Below, one piece after another: positions 24,926 to 34,065 of a stretch of 64,000 nt of DNA (its first letter is position 1; every line of letters begins with the position of its first letter). A program made the translations under genes and the position numbers. The DNA lies in IMG/VR virus record IMGVR_UViG_3300044634_002252, positions 26,140 to 90,139 of that record. The stretch is one strand, 5' to 3'. The notes beneath the pieces are model-generated. The model was not told the DNA's origin. It did not search any database and saw only the letters and a list, made by a program, of their open reading frames with translations. Origin of the DNA: a virus.

Positions 24926-25928
24926 TGTGAACCTTTTTGTATAAGGAGTCATATAGCTCTTTATCTTCTCTAACTTTTGTCACAAAAGCATCACGACCTT
25001 GCAACTTAGATCCGTCATCAAGCTGGTACCATGCACCAGTCCTATTTACAAACCCAAGCATCTCTGCAGTATCTACTAAATCTCCTACAGAGTCGATACC
25101 TATCATGTCTCCTCTATAGTAGAAGTCGTACTCGGCAGAATCTCCTGGAGCTGATGTCTTAGAATTAAGAACTTCCCATCGAACCTTTCGACCAATTTTT
25201 TGCTCTATCAGCTTGTCTCCAGATTGGATCTTAGCTTTAATTGCTTGAGAGTCCGAACTAGATGAGAACAGCTTAACTATTGTAGATGACATAAACTGCG
25301 TTGTCAGTCCTCCTGTTGGAGCTGCCTGAGTATACGTAGCCTGGATGTTATTCCTGGCCTGAGAGATTGCAACTATAAGAGCTGGCTTCTCACGATTGTT
25401 AGCGTAGTTAAGCATTAGCCAAGCATGCTTAAGGTCTTTAGACTCTGCGCCAATTTGCTTAGTCTGGTCTAGAGCCTTTAGCTCATCTGAGTCTTTTTCA
25501 AAGTAAACCGCTGGTAGCAGAGAGCTAATGCTGTCGATTACAATAATGTCAACACCTGCTTGAAGAAGTGCAACACCTACGTCTACCATGTCATTTATAC
25601 TTCTAGCTTCAGAGTATATTAGCTTGGATGTATCTACCCCCAGCTTTTTTGCCCACTCTTCATCGTAGGACATTTCTGCGTCTACCCAAGCACAGAGCTT
25701 TCCTTCTTTTTGCGCCATTGCAATCATTTGCAAACATAGCGATGACTTTGCGCTAGACTTACTACCCCAAAGAAGGACCTGCCTGCCATAGGGAAAGCCA
25801 CCGCCTAGAGCACGGTTTAACCCAGCGCTTGGCGTAGGCTGCATCTCTGTTTTAATACCAACACCAGTAGTTAGTCTTTTTCTAATTTTTGGATCTAGCT
25901 GAGCCATAGCCTCTTCGATAGTAGTCAT
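24918..25928 (-). CDS. RecA-like recombinase
   Basis: This 336-residue protein has the RecA ATPase core. The P-loop is WGSKSSAKSSL (54-64), then AWVDAEMSYDEEWAKKLG, Walker B VDIIVIDSISSLLPA, and AISQARNNIQ as the L1/L2 approach. It lacks the typical long bacterial C-terminus. It acts in strand exchange, recombination-dependent replication and repair. SD GGTGAG precedes the ATG. The neighbours are NrdH (one base overlap) and small nucleases. Confidence 0.9.
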   Translation of the reverse strand: MTTIEEAMAQLDPKIRKRLTTGVGIKTEMQPTPSAGLNRALGGGFPYGRQVLLWGSKSSAKSSLCLQMIAMAQKEGKLCAWVDAEMSYDEEWAKKLGVDTSKLIYSEARSINDMVDVGVALLQAGVDIIVIDSISSLLPAVYFEKDSDELKALDQTKQIGAESKDLKHAWLMLNYANNREKPALIVAISQARNNIQATYTQAAPTGGLTTQFMSSTIVKLFSSSSDSQAIKAKIQSGDKLIEQKIGRKVRWEVLNSKTSAPGDSAEYDFYYRGDMIGIDSVGDLVDTAEMLGFVNRTGAWYQLDDGSKLQGRDAFVTKVREDKELYDSLYKKVHSV

Positions 25929-26149
25929 TAGCTCACCAATCCTGAAATCTTATCTGGATTAAACCCTGACCAGGACTCGCTATCAGTAATAACTACTGGT
26001 GCTGCTCTAAAGCCTTTAGAAACTATCAAGTCTAGCGCCTCTTCGTTTACTGTAATATCTACAGTCGTATACTCAATATTCAACTTGTCCATCATTCTTT
26101 TAGTTGCATCGCATTGTACGCACGATGGCTTTGTATATACTGTAATCAT
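25928..26149 (-). CDS. nrdH: NrdH-redoxin
   Basis: This 73-residue glutaredoxin-fold protein has the C10-VQ-C13 active site (SCVQCDATKRMM) and the NrdH C-terminal signature with APVVI and WSGFNPDKI. It gives electrons to the class Ib reductase NrdEF, which is about 10 kb away in this genome. Its ATG follows the polymerase stop (TAATG). Location inside the replication operon ties dNTP production to DNA synthesis. Confidence 0.93.
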   Translation of the reverse strand: MITVYTKPSCVQCDATKRMMDKLNIEYTTVDITVNEEALDLIVSKGFRAAPVVITDSESWSGFNPDKISGLVS

Positions 26150-29100
26150 TATTTTATATCCTCCAAGATAATTGTTCCGTCTTTTGTTTTTCCAAACTCA
26201 AAAGTATATGCTGCCCCTTCTTTGATATTCATGTATGCCTTTGGAAAGGCTGTTGGGAATACCGTTACGGAGTGAAGATTTCGGGAAGTGTCTGCCAGTG
26301 TTAGAGATGCCATCTTTTTACCAGCCTTTGTAACCCTTGGCTTAAAGGAAATAACAAACATCTCATCTTCCTTATATGGCAACATCTTATAGTTTAAGAA
26401 TTTAACTAGGGCTGATTCAGAACCCTTAATCTCGTCAACTCCGATGGCACTAACAATCCTATTATCATTACATAAAAGAAGGTAGGTTCTGCCAGTTTCA
26501 ATAGTAGTTTGCTCTTCATCAAAGATCCCGACGCTTCCTGTCTTGTCTAAAATTTCTACACGTGACCAGCCCTTGCCACGCTTAACTGTTTTAACCATTC
26601 CCATAAGAACGTATGCGCCCTTTTCCTCGAACTCTTCTACATCATTAATAAATGCATAGTAGTGAGATGGAATATCTATGTTGAACTCTGGAAGGTTTAG
26701 ATATTCATAAAGATTTTCTCTTACTTCATGCTCGTCCCTGGGATTATCTTCAAAGGTGGCAGCACCAACAAGCTTTAGGGCCTGTAGCGCACGACTATTA
26801 ACTCCATTACCCTTACCAAAAGTAAAAGCCTCTAGGTCCTTATAAGAAGAGAATGGCCTTCTTGCAATATACTTTTTTGCAATATTGTCTGAGATATACT
26901 TAATCGAGCTTAAGCCAAATCTAATCCCCTTGCCCTCAATCTTAAAGTCCATGTCAGACTCGTTAATGTGTGGCAAACGAATAGAAATATTCATCCTTTT
27001 AGCCTCAATCAAATATTCAGTACGAGCATCCTTGTCCTTTTCGTTCTTAAGAACCGAATACATAAACTCTATCGGATAGTACTTTTTTAGCCATGCAGTC
27101 CAATAAGATAGTGTTGAGTATGCTACTGCGTGAGACTTGTTAAACGAGTATCCTGCGTGAGCTTCAAAGTCTGTCCAAAGATTTAGAGCATCATTTGGAG
27201 ATAGGTACTGAGATGCTCCCTTAACAAACTTTTCCTTAAACTGATCAAACTCTTTAGCATCTTTTTTCTTACCAATAATCTTACGAACCTTGTCAGCTTC
27301 TGCCATAGTCATTCCGCCAAGCTCTGTACAGGCTTGCATAACTTGCTCTTGGTATAAAATACATCCATAAGTTTCTGCAGTAAAAGCTTTCATTACTTGG
27401 TGGTGGTAAGAGATGTTCTGCTTACCGTGCTTACGAGCAATGTAGTCTTTACCAATAGTGTTGGCAGCACCTGGACGAACCAAAGCGTTAGATGCAGCAA
27501 GCTCTGCAAAGTTTTTAACACCCATCTTTACTAGCAAGTTTGTATATGGAGTAGCTTCACACTGGAACACACCCTTGGTATAACCAGAAGAAAGCATTTC
27601 GTAAACTCTCTCATCTTCCATGTCAATCTCTAAAAGATTAATATCTTTTCCGCTTCTATCTTTAATAATATCAAGCGTATCTCTCAGAACAGACAATGTC
27701 TTTAGACCTAGAGCATCAATCTTGATTAGCCCAATACGCTCTGCCTCTTCCATATCTACCGCAACTACTGGGATTCTTTCTCCGCTTCCAGGAGAAGTTC
27801 TTGTTTCCATTGGAGCGTACTTGAATATCGGAGACTTTGATGTTACAACACCTGCAGCATGAATTCCTGTTCCACGAATTCGACCTCGAAGCTGCTCTCC
27901 ATATTTTTCAATTTCTGGATACTTCTCACGGAACCAGACTGCCTGCTTTGATGTGCAGTAGTCATCCCAAGTATCTACAACTTTCATAACCTTATTAACA
28001 TCGGTTAGAGGTATATTTAAAACACGAGCAATGTCTCTTACAACACCCTTGTCTTTAAACTGCAGAAATGTAGCAATAGATGCTACGTGACGATATTGAC
28101 GAACAAGGTAGTCCTTTACCTCTTCACGACGTGAGTCCTGGATATCGGTATCGATGTCTGGAAAGTCGTTACGCTCGGGATTAATAAAGCGAAAGAAAAG
28201 CAATCCATGTGGGATAGGATCAATGTCTGTAATCTCAAGTGCATAGCACAGAAGCGAGCCAGCGGAAGATCCACGACCTGGACCAACCATGATGCCTTCC
28301 TTTTTAGCCCAAGAAATCATATTACGAACAACTAGGAAGTAAGGCCCAAAGTTCTTATCCTCAATAACCTTTAGCTCTTCATCTAGTCTAGCTAGATACT
28401 CGTCTGTATGTACACCACGTTTCTGAAGACCTGCCACTGCAATATCTCTAAGCTCTTTATTAGGATTCTGATACTGAACTGGCAATAGGTCTAGGTGATC
28501 TTGAATGTCATAGGAACTAATCTTTTCAGAAATTTCTAGTGTGTGCTGGTAGATATCTTCTCTGTCGATTTCCTGAGACTTCATTGCAGCCTTCATCTCT
28601 TCATAAGATAGAAGGTGAATCTCAAACTTGTTGAACGACATCTGACGATCAGCACCGTATAGGTAATCAAGCTTGTCCATAAGATTTTCATGCTTAAGGG
28701 ACTTTTCGTATGTAGCTTCCTTTGCAATCTTATTTGCATAAGTATTAAGAATTAGCTTTAGTTCTTGAATTTCTTTTTGTCCAGCATGAGAGTGGTGACA
28801 GTCTGGGGTCACTACAGCCTTTACCCCGTACTCATCTGCCAAAGCTAAAAGTTGATGATTTACCTCTGCTGGGTTGTGTGGCATAACCTCAATGTAGTAG
28901 TCGTCTCCAAAGACACGCTTATGCCATTCAATAATGTGCTTTGCCTCAGCTAGCTCCTCTGCCTCAATTGCTTTAGCAAGAGCTCCAGATAGACAACCAG
29001 AAAGGACTACAAGACCTTCAGAATACTTTTCCAAAACCTCATAGTCAATACGTGGCTTCTTGTAAAAACCCTCAGTCCACGCAATCTCATTTAGCTTATT

Positions 29101-29418
29101 TAAGTTTTCCAAACCAACATCATTCTTAGCAATAATGATAATGTGGTTGTAGACTAGGTCAAGCAGGCCCTTTCTTTCTTCTTTATCTCTTTGATCGAAT
29201 CTGTCTTGAGTAATGTATCCTTCTACTCCTAATATCGGCTTAATGCCACTCTCACTAGCAGCTCTAAAGAACTCCCTGTGACCAGAAAGAGATCCATGGT
29301 CAGTGATTGCTAATGCATTCATACCCAGCTCTTTAGCTCGCTCTACATATTCTAATGGAGTAGCGATGCCGTCAAACAAGCTGTAATGAGTGTGGACATG
29401 TAAGCCAACATAGGACAT
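26149..29418 (-). CDS. dnaE: DNA polymerase III alpha subunit (DnaE type)
   Basis: This 1089-residue protein is a full-length C-family polymerase. The PHP domain starts with GLHVHTHYSLFDG and has AITDHGSLSGHREFF and PDCHHSH. The palm has the active-site string FPDIDTDIQDSRR, and GPGRGSSAGSLLCYAL. It is followed by the helix-hairpin-helix region and an OB-fold C-terminus (VLMGMVKTVKRGKGW). It replicates the phage genome with the phage helicase and primase. The PHP domain may proofread, or the separate DEDD exonuclease may. There is no obvious intein. The SD is weak. Confidence 0.95.
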   Translation of the reverse strand: MSYVGLHVHTHYSLFDGIATPLEYVERAKELGMNALAITDHGSLSGHREFFRAASESGIKPILGVEGYITQDRFDQRDKEERKGLLDLVYNHIIIIAKNDVGLENLNKLNEIAWTEGFYKKPRIDYEVLEKYSEGLVVLSGCLSGALAKAIEAEELAEAKHIIEWHKRVFGDDYYIEVMPHNPAEVNHQLLALADEYGVKAVVTPDCHHSHAGQKEIQELKLILNTYANKIAKEATYEKSLKHENLMDKLDYLYGADRQMSFNKFEIHLLSYEEMKAAMKSQEIDREDIYQHTLEISEKISSYDIQDHLDLLPVQYQNPNKELRDIAVAGLQKRGVHTDEYLARLDEELKVIEDKNFGPYFLVVRNMISWAKKEGIMVGPGRGSSAGSLLCYALEITDIDPIPHGLLFFRFINPERNDFPDIDTDIQDSRREEVKDYLVRQYRHVASIATFLQFKDKGVVRDIARVLNIPLTDVNKVMKVVDTWDDYCTSKQAVWFREKYPEIEKYGEQLRGRIRGTGIHAAGVVTSKSPIFKYAPMETRTSPGSGERIPVVAVDMEEAERIGLIKIDALGLKTLSVLRDTLDIIKDRSGKDINLLEIDMEDERVYEMLSSGYTKGVFQCEATPYTNLLVKMGVKNFAELAASNALVRPGAANTIGKDYIARKHGKQNISYHHQVMKAFTAETYGCILYQEQVMQACTELGGMTMAEADKVRKIIGKKKDAKEFDQFKEKFVKGASQYLSPNDALNLWTDFEAHAGYSFNKSHAVAYSTLSYWTAWLKKYYPIEFMYSVLKNEKDKDARTEYLIEAKRMNISIRLPHINESDMDFKIEGKGIRFGLSSIKYISDNIAKKYIARRPFSSYKDLEAFTFGKGNGVNSRALQALKLVGAATFEDNPRDEHEVRENLYEYLNLPEFNIDIPSHYYAFINDVEEFEEKGAYVLMGMVKTVKRGKGWSRVEILDKTGSVGIFDEEQTTIETGRTYLLLCNDNRIVSAIGVDEIKGSESALVKFLNYKMLPYKEDEMFVISFKPRVTKAGKKMASLTLADTSRNLHSVTVFPTAFPKAYMNIKEGAAYTFEFGKTKDGTIILEDIK

Positions 29419-29426
29419 AGACTATA

Positions 29427-30083
29427 TTACCAATCTATGTTCGAACTAGCGGTGGATGACGGTGTGTCAAACCCTAGGTAGAAAGCCTCTTGCTCAGCGT
29501 ATGGCACCTTGCTCAAAGCAGACTCTAGTGGGTATGGACGGATATCGGCCCATACAAATGGTTCCTTGTCTGGAGTTGAAGGGATAAGGGTGTAGCTTGT
29601 CTCTGTACCCTGACCATTCCTCTTTAGCTTCCAGGTCTGGTTTGAAATGCTTCCAGTCTCAAGCGCAAACTCACGAATAGTGTTGAATGCAGACTGCTTG
29701 CTTACACCCATAGACCAGATAGCAACGTATGGGTCTTCTAGTCCATCGTCAACAAGGACGTTGCAGTAGAAGCGGAGACGTGCTCTCCATCCAGCCTTTG
29801 GATCTTTTCTGTGCATCTCTTCTGCCCAGTCTCGACCTTCGGTGTCCATAGTATCTACAGCCTTACGTCTGTAATCCTTCGGATTTGTGTGTTCCTTTAC
29901 AACAAGTGCAAGACCACGCTCTTCAGAATAGCTTGAGCTATCCTCGTCCAGCTCTTCAATGAAACGAATCTTTACAGACTGTCCATCTGCTAGCTTTAGC
30001 CAGCGAACCTTAGCCTTGTTCTCATCATACTTTGGCTTATCAAGTAATGCGTTGATATTCTTTAGCCCTTTTACTACGCTCAT
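29427..30083 (-). CDS. Probable single-stranded DNA-binding protein
   Basis: This 218-residue protein has an OB-like beta core: WLKLADGQSVKIRFIEEL, GWRARLRFYCNVLVDDG and WSMGVSKQSAFNTIREF. It ends in a short, flexible Ser/Thr stretch with a final DW. It resembles the gp32-type ssDNA-binding proteins found in actinophages between primase and polymerase. A strong SD (AGGAG) precedes ATG 30083. Position between polymerase and primase supports the call. A weak C-terminal acidic tail is the main reason for doubt. Confidence 0.6.
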   Translation of the reverse strand: MSVVKGLKNINALLDKPKYDENKAKVRWLKLADGQSVKIRFIEELDEDSSSYSEERGLALVVKEHTNPKDYRRKAVDTMDTEGRDWAEEMHRKDPKAGWRARLRFYCNVLVDDGLEDPYVAIWSMGVSKQSAFNTIREFALETGSISNQTWKLKRNGQGTETSYTLIPSTPDKEPFVWADIRPYPLESALSKVPYAEQEAFYLGFDTPSSTASSNIDW

Positions 30084-30106
30084 TTTTTCTCCTATATATT
30101 AGTTTA

Positions 30107-31051
30107 TTATTTTAGCATTGAAGCGATTGATTTGTCAAATGATTCGTCCAATTGCTTGATTTCGTCATCTGACATATCGCCTATATCTTTATATTTTTTA
30201 TTTAGTTGTATTACGATAACACGAGATCCAAGATTTTCTACAATCTTGTCTTTCATGTTACCGCCTGCTTCATCATTATCTGCAATAACGCAAATGTTAT
30301 TGAAGTATTTTTTGAGTAGGTCTATTTGGTAGTTAGAGACATTCGACCCTAGAGTAGCTACCGCTGGGAAGCCACACTGATCTAGCCTAATTGCATCAAA
30401 AGATGACTCAACTACGTAAACTTTTTTAGATGCCTTGACCCTGTGGAGATTAAATAGCACCTTTGCTTTTGGAAGTCTTGGGGTGTTTTTAAAGTCTTTG
30501 CCCTCAACTGATCTACCCACAAATCCAACTTCCATACCGTCTGGAGAGTGAACTGGAACAGTTACCATATCTTGTTTTTCAGAATAACCAAGCCAAAACT
30601 TTTTTACAGAAGCTTCTGAGATGAGTCTGCCTTCAAAATACCTCATGGCTCTTGGTGACTCTAGTGCCTGAGAGTTAAGTCTTTTAATAGACACCTGATC
30701 GTACTGAACGTATTCTGGAATATCCACTAGCTTCTTGTTGACTCTATCTAAAACAGAAGAGCTCTCTTCTTTGCTTTTTATAAATCTAACAGCCTCAAAG
30801 TATTTTCTACCAGAGAAATGCATGACCAGCTCAATAAAGTCACAAACGTGGTGGCATGAAAAACAAAAGAACACTCCAGTGACCTTGTCAACTTCTCCTG
30901 CTGGAGTTCTGTTGTTGGCGTGAAATGGACAAAAGATAATAAAGTCAGTATCTACTTCTGACTGGACCTCTAGGCCCGTTCCTTCAAGAACTCTCTTAAT
31001 TTGCTCTCTTGTATATAGATTGGTTTTGTTTCGTCTATTCCCAGTATCCAT
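30107..31051 (-). CDS. DNA primase (CHC2 zinc finger and TOPRIM)
   Basis: This 314-residue protein has a CHC2-type zinc finger near residues 41-70 (CPFHANN and FFCFSCHH). It has a TOPRIM domain with VYVVESSFDAIRL and VIADNDEAGGN. It is much shorter than bacterial DnaG, with no C-terminal helicase-binding domain visible. It makes RNA primers for the phage fork. ATG 31051 is the only credible start. The gene overlaps the end of the preceding gene by 82 bases in another frame, which is unusual. Confidence 0.88.
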   Translation of the reverse strand: MDTGNRRNKTNLYTREQIKRVLEGTGLEVQSEVDTDFIIFCPFHANNRTPAGEVDKVTGVFFCFSCHHVCDFIELVMHFSGRKYFEAVRFIKSKEESSSVLDRVNKKLVDIPEYVQYDQVSIKRLNSQALESPRAMRYFEGRLISEASVKKFWLGYSEKQDMVTVPVHSPDGMEVGFVGRSVEGKDFKNTPRLPKAKVLFNLHRVKASKKVYVVESSFDAIRLDQCGFPAVATLGSNVSNYQIDLLKKYFNNICVIADNDEAGGNMKDKIVENLGSRVIVIQLNKKYKDIGDMSDDEIKQLDESFDKSIASMLK

Positions 31052-31296
31052 TCGCTTTGTTTCTTCCCTATATATATTCCGTATAAACTTAGTTTAAATT
31101 CAAAAAAATCTTTTAGCTCGTTATAGTATATCGTAAAATCTGGATTGATGTCAAGCCTTGGTACATACCCAGAAAGCCTCATCTCAGTGACAATCAGCCT
31201 TATATACTCGCCTTTGAGTCTAGGAATGGCAGAGTCATCGTGGATATTACCGTCCAAGCTAAATTTCTTAATTGGCTTGTGGTGTAGATTAAGCAT
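30970..31296 (-). CDS. Conserved phage protein upstream of primase
   Basis: This 108-residue protein has the landmarks NIHDDSAIPRLKGEYIRL, MRLSGYVPRLDINPDF and WILGIDETKPIYI. It is a type found in actinophages between helicase and primase; its role is unknown, and primase or helicase accessory is possible. ATG 31296 lies exactly six bases after TATAAT 31308-31303, so it may be leaderless. It shares its last 82 bases with the start of the primase gene. Confidence 0.7.
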   Translation of the reverse strand: MLNLHHKPIKKFSLDGNIHDDSAIPRLKGEYIRLIVTEMRLSGYVPRLDINPDFTIYYNELKDFFEFKLSLYGIYIGKKQSEWILGIDETKPIYIQESKLREFLKERA

Positions 31297-31302
31297 GTAT
31301 TA

Positions 31303-31308
31303 ATTATA
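31303..31308 (-). promoter_or_regulatory. TATAAT -10 element six bases before a leaderless start
   Basis: On the minus strand TATAAT is followed by six bases (TAATAC) and then the ATG at 31296. It overlaps the helicase stop region. No clear -35 was seen. The -10-to-ATG distance is the same as for 50702, 23852 and 9919. Confidence 0.55.
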
Positions 31309-31309
31309 A

Positions 31310-32530
31310 CTACTTATCCTCAAAGTCCTTGTATCTGTACCAGCCCTTATCAAAGTCTACCTGGACCAAAAAGTCGCCCATAAACCCATTACGATTCTTT
31401 CTAAATACACACTCAATAATATCGCTGTTTGTTGCACGGCCCAACGCTAAGACCCAGTCTGCATCGTAAGCAATCTGTCTAGACCAAGCTGTTTGACCAA
31501 GCGTTGGAACAGTGTCAAGCTTTGTTACGTCATCTGGAGTTGCTGAAGAGATTGCCATAATTGGGACCTGCTCAGAAATTGCCATAAGCTTTAGCTCTCT
31601 AGAAAGATTCTTCATCCTAACAGTTTCATTCTCGGACTTCTGGTTTGGAGACATTAGTTGCAAATAGTCTACGACAACAAAGTCTGGCTTGTACTGATCT
31701 AGCTTTCCTCTAAGTACAGAAGGGTTTACATCTCCACCACTATCATTGGAAATAATATGAAACTCTGGCTTGCCTTCAAGATTCTTTTCGTGCCACTTAG
31801 CTAAGTCTTCTAGATCTACCTGACCACTCGAAAGCTTTCTATGTGACCAAAGGCCTTCGCCCATGATTGCATAAACACGATTACGAACTTCGGTTTCGCT
31901 CATCTCAAGACTTACGATCATTGGAGACTTACCCTGCTTCCAAGCCTGTACCGCAAAGTATAAAGATAGCCAAGACTTACCGATACCAGGATACGCAAGA
32001 AACACGCCAAGCTGTCCTGGCATAATTCCAGAAGGAAGGTAGTTGTCAAAACCTGGCAAACCAGTTTTGATTCCAAGCATACCCAGCTCTTGCTCTCTTT
32101 GAAGCTTCTTATAGTATTCTACAGCGGAAGCCAAATCAGTAGCATCAATATCTCGAATTGCAGAGGTATTCTTTTTAAGCTCTGAGGTCTTTGTAATAAG
32201 TGTCTCAAGGGCGTTAACACTACTACCGCCCTGGATCTCTGTCGCTGCAGAAACTAGAATTTCTTTTATGCTGCTTTCAAGGTACTCCCCTTGCAGCTCT
32301 TCTAGGTGGTGCTTGGTGGCACCCACTCCTTCAACTGGAGAAAAGTCTCTAAACTTGTCGACTACTACTGACTTGGGCGGAACTGATCCATTAATCTCAG
32401 CATACTTACGAATAAACTCCCAAATATCTGTGTGCGTTCTTAGAAGCTTTTCTACGTCTGCTTGAAGCAGGACGTGCAGCTGCTTATCCTCCAGGACTGC
32501 AGATATTAGTTTATCTTCTACGCTACTCAC
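31310..32530 (-). CDS. dnaB: Replicative DnaB-like helicase
   Basis: This 406-residue protein has a helical N-terminal domain, then a RecA-type motor with Walker A AYPGIGKSW (about 178-186), SLEMSETEVRNRV (H1a), DFVVVDYLQLMSP (Walker B and loop) and TAWSRQIAYDADWVLAL. It unwinds the fork. It is shorter than bacterial DnaB. The start is GTG 32530, overlapping the upstream stop by eight bases; the SD is weak. Primase, polymerase and ssDNA-binding protein follow in the same operon. Confidence 0.9.
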   Translation of the reverse strand: MSSVEDKLISAVLEDKQLHVLLQADVEKLLRTHTDIWEFIRKYAEINGSVPPKSVVVDKFRDFSPVEGVGATKHHLEELQGEYLESSIKEILVSAATEIQGGSSVNALETLITKTSELKKNTSAIRDIDATDLASAVEYYKKLQREQELGMLGIKTGLPGFDNYLPSGIMPGQLGVFLAYPGIGKSWLSLYFAVQAWKQGKSPMIVSLEMSETEVRNRVYAIMGEGLWSHRKLSSGQVDLEDLAKWHEKNLEGKPEFHIISNDSGGDVNPSVLRGKLDQYKPDFVVVDYLQLMSPNQKSENETVRMKNLSRELKLMAISEQVPIMAISSATPDDVTKLDTVPTLGQTAWSRQIAYDADWVLALGRATNSDIIECVFRKNRNGFMGDFLVQVDFDKGWYRYKDFEDK

Positions 32531-32831
32531 TTAGCCACTCTTTCGCTTTCTTTCTTCTTTCAATTCTTTCAACCGTATCTTCTTCGATACGTGATTTAGA
32601 TTCAATTAGTTTATCTATATTGCTTGCAAAGTTTTTCCAATTTGGAGTTGGGTGCACATCGAAGTAATACTCTAGCATTTCATAGCATACATGAATTCCA
32701 TAAGAATCTATGATTGCATCTGCTGCCCAGGCTTCTGCCCATCTGTTAAGGTTTGGCTTTATGTCATATTTGAACTTGTAGTGCTTTTCAAATTTGCTGA
32801 GCAAGGCCATTTGGTCTTTACGCTCAGCCAT
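32523..32831 (-). CDS. Small helical protein upstream of helicase
   Basis: This 102-residue helical protein contains KFKYDIKPNLNRWAEAWAADAI and YEMLEYYFDVHPTPNWKNF, and a basic tail ERIERRKKAKEWLSE. Its place immediately before the helicase suits a loader-like role, but this is a guess from position. It overlaps the helicase gene by eight bases. Confidence 0.55.
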   Translation of the reverse strand: MAERKDQMALLSKFEKHYKFKYDIKPNLNRWAEAWAADAIIDSYGIHVCYEMLEYYFDVHPTPNWKNFASNIDKLIESKSRIEEDTVERIERRKKAKEWLSE

Positions 32832-32832
32832 C

Positions 32833-33042
32833 CTACTTAGCCTCTACCTCAGCTGAAGCTTCTTTAACCTTGGAGGCAAGCTTGTCTTCAACAAAAGCAT
32901 AGACACGCTCAAAGGCATCTCCAATGTTTTCGCCATCACGCTTGTTGTCCTGGATCTCTACGTCAATTCGCAAAGACTGAAAGTTTCCTAGGTTAAGGGT
33001 ATAGCCTAAAGCGACCCTTACCTTAGTTTCTTCGTTATTCAT
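32833..33042 (-). CDS. Small conserved phage protein
   Basis: This 69-residue acidic protein begins MNNEETKVRVALGYTLNLG, then LRIDVEIQDNKRDGENIGDAFERVYAFVEDKL. The layout (a beta-strand pair followed by a helix) is common in small actinophage proteins near the helicase. The function is unknown. It ends two bases before the next gene's ATG. Confidence 0.6.
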   Translation of the reverse strand: MNNEETKVRVALGYTLNLGNFQSLRIDVEIQDNKRDGENIGDAFERVYAFVEDKLASKVKEASAEVEAK

Positions 33043-33054
33043 ACCCGTTTCTTT

Positions 33055-33585
33055 CTATATAGATTCTGACCAAATTGGAATGAATCTTCCATCTTCGGTT
33101 CTTGTATATGTCAGTATACCATCACCCATCCTTCTTGTCAACTCTTGAGTGGATGGAGTTACATCATTTGTAATTAACTTATCTTTCCTAGGTCTTCCCA
33201 TATGGTAGGATGCAAGTATATCACGAATCTCTCTTATTTGCGACTCTGAGTAGTAGCTTCTTACTTGCCACCCAGTGCTTCCACCCTTTTGAGATCCAGT
33301 TGGATGTGGAATTATACCACGCTTCATTAAATTTGGCAAATACTTTTTGTGACGATTTACAAGTTCAGCAGTTTGTCCAACAGTGTATGCCCTTTGCCTA
33401 CTTTTTTTAAAATCTGAGATCAGACAGCTTTCTATTTGATCTTTAGTTATATTATAAACAGACATAATTCCATTAGACTTATTTAAATGATGAACTCTTA
33501 CAAGACTGTCATTTAAAAACCAAACTTTTTTGCTTCCAGGAATAACTGGAGCAGCGTTGTAGAGACTCATGTCCGTTAGTGGCAT
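33055..33585 (-). CDS. Helix-turn-helix DNA-binding protein
   Basis: This 176-residue protein has a MerR/excisionase-like winged helix in the middle: RAYTVGQTAELVNRHKKYL, then a beta wing with GGSTGWQVRSYYSESQIREI. MGRPRKDKLI follows, resembling an AT-hook. It probably regulates transcription or binds the replication origin. It lies at the border between tail genes and replication genes. AGGA precedes ATG 33585; ATG 33570 is the alternative start. Confidence 0.75.
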   Translation of the reverse strand: MPLTDMSLYNAAPVIPGSKKVWFLNDSLVRVHHLNKSNGIMSVYNITKDQIESCLISDFKKSRQRAYTVGQTAELVNRHKKYLPNLMKRGIIPHPTGSQKGGSTGWQVRSYYSESQIREIRDILASYHMGRPRKDKLITNDVTPSTQELTRRMGDGILTYTRTEDGRFIPIWSESI

Positions 33586-33593
33586 GAGTAATC

Positions 33594-34046
33594 CTAGCTT
33601 GGAATTCCTATTGCAAGAATATTAATTCCTATGGAGGCAGTACCGCTTGTTCCGAACCTTGCAACACCTTCTACCCTAGAGGTAGTCACCAAAGTCAGAA
33701 CAACAGAAACGTCTCCACCACTTGCAGTACCAGATATGTTGATTGGTGTTGCTGTTACAATTGGTGGATACTTAAAATCTGCTGCAGGGAAGTTGTAGGA
33801 GAAGCTAGCTGTAGACCCAGCAGTAACCTCTGTATTAGGCGATAGCTCATAATACCCACCAACCATCCTACTGTCAGTAATACGCACATCCTGCCTACCA
33901 ATGTTTGCTGCTGGGGTTTCGATTGAGCTAAACTTGTTGGAAGAGTAGGATGCCTGAGTCGATAGCTGATTTACTGCATTTGCAAGCTGATAAATGTATG
34001 AAAGATCTAGAGGTTGCCCACGCTCTGGTACTGGAATATTTGCCAT
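33594..34046 (-). CDS. Tail fibre-like protein with lectin-type C-terminus
   Basis: About 150 residues from ATG 34046 (MANIPVPERGQPLDLSYIYQ), preceded by AGGAG. An earlier ATG (34094) would overlap the previous gene. A helical N-terminal part is followed by a beta-rich domain (FKYPPIVTATPINISG then RVEGVARFGTSGTASIG) like the H-type lectin domain of tail fibres. It is last in the tail operon and likely sits at the tip, where it contacts the host. Assignment is by composition and position. Confidence 0.6.
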   Translation of the reverse strand: MANIPVPERGQPLDLSYIYQLANAVNQLSTQASYSSNKFSSIETPAANIGRQDVRITDSRMVGGYYELSPNTEVTAGSTASFSYNFPAADFKYPPIVTATPINISGTASGGDVSVVLTLVTTSRVEGVARFGTSGTASIGINILAIGIPS

Positions 34047-34065
34047 TATTTCTCCTAAACTAATA

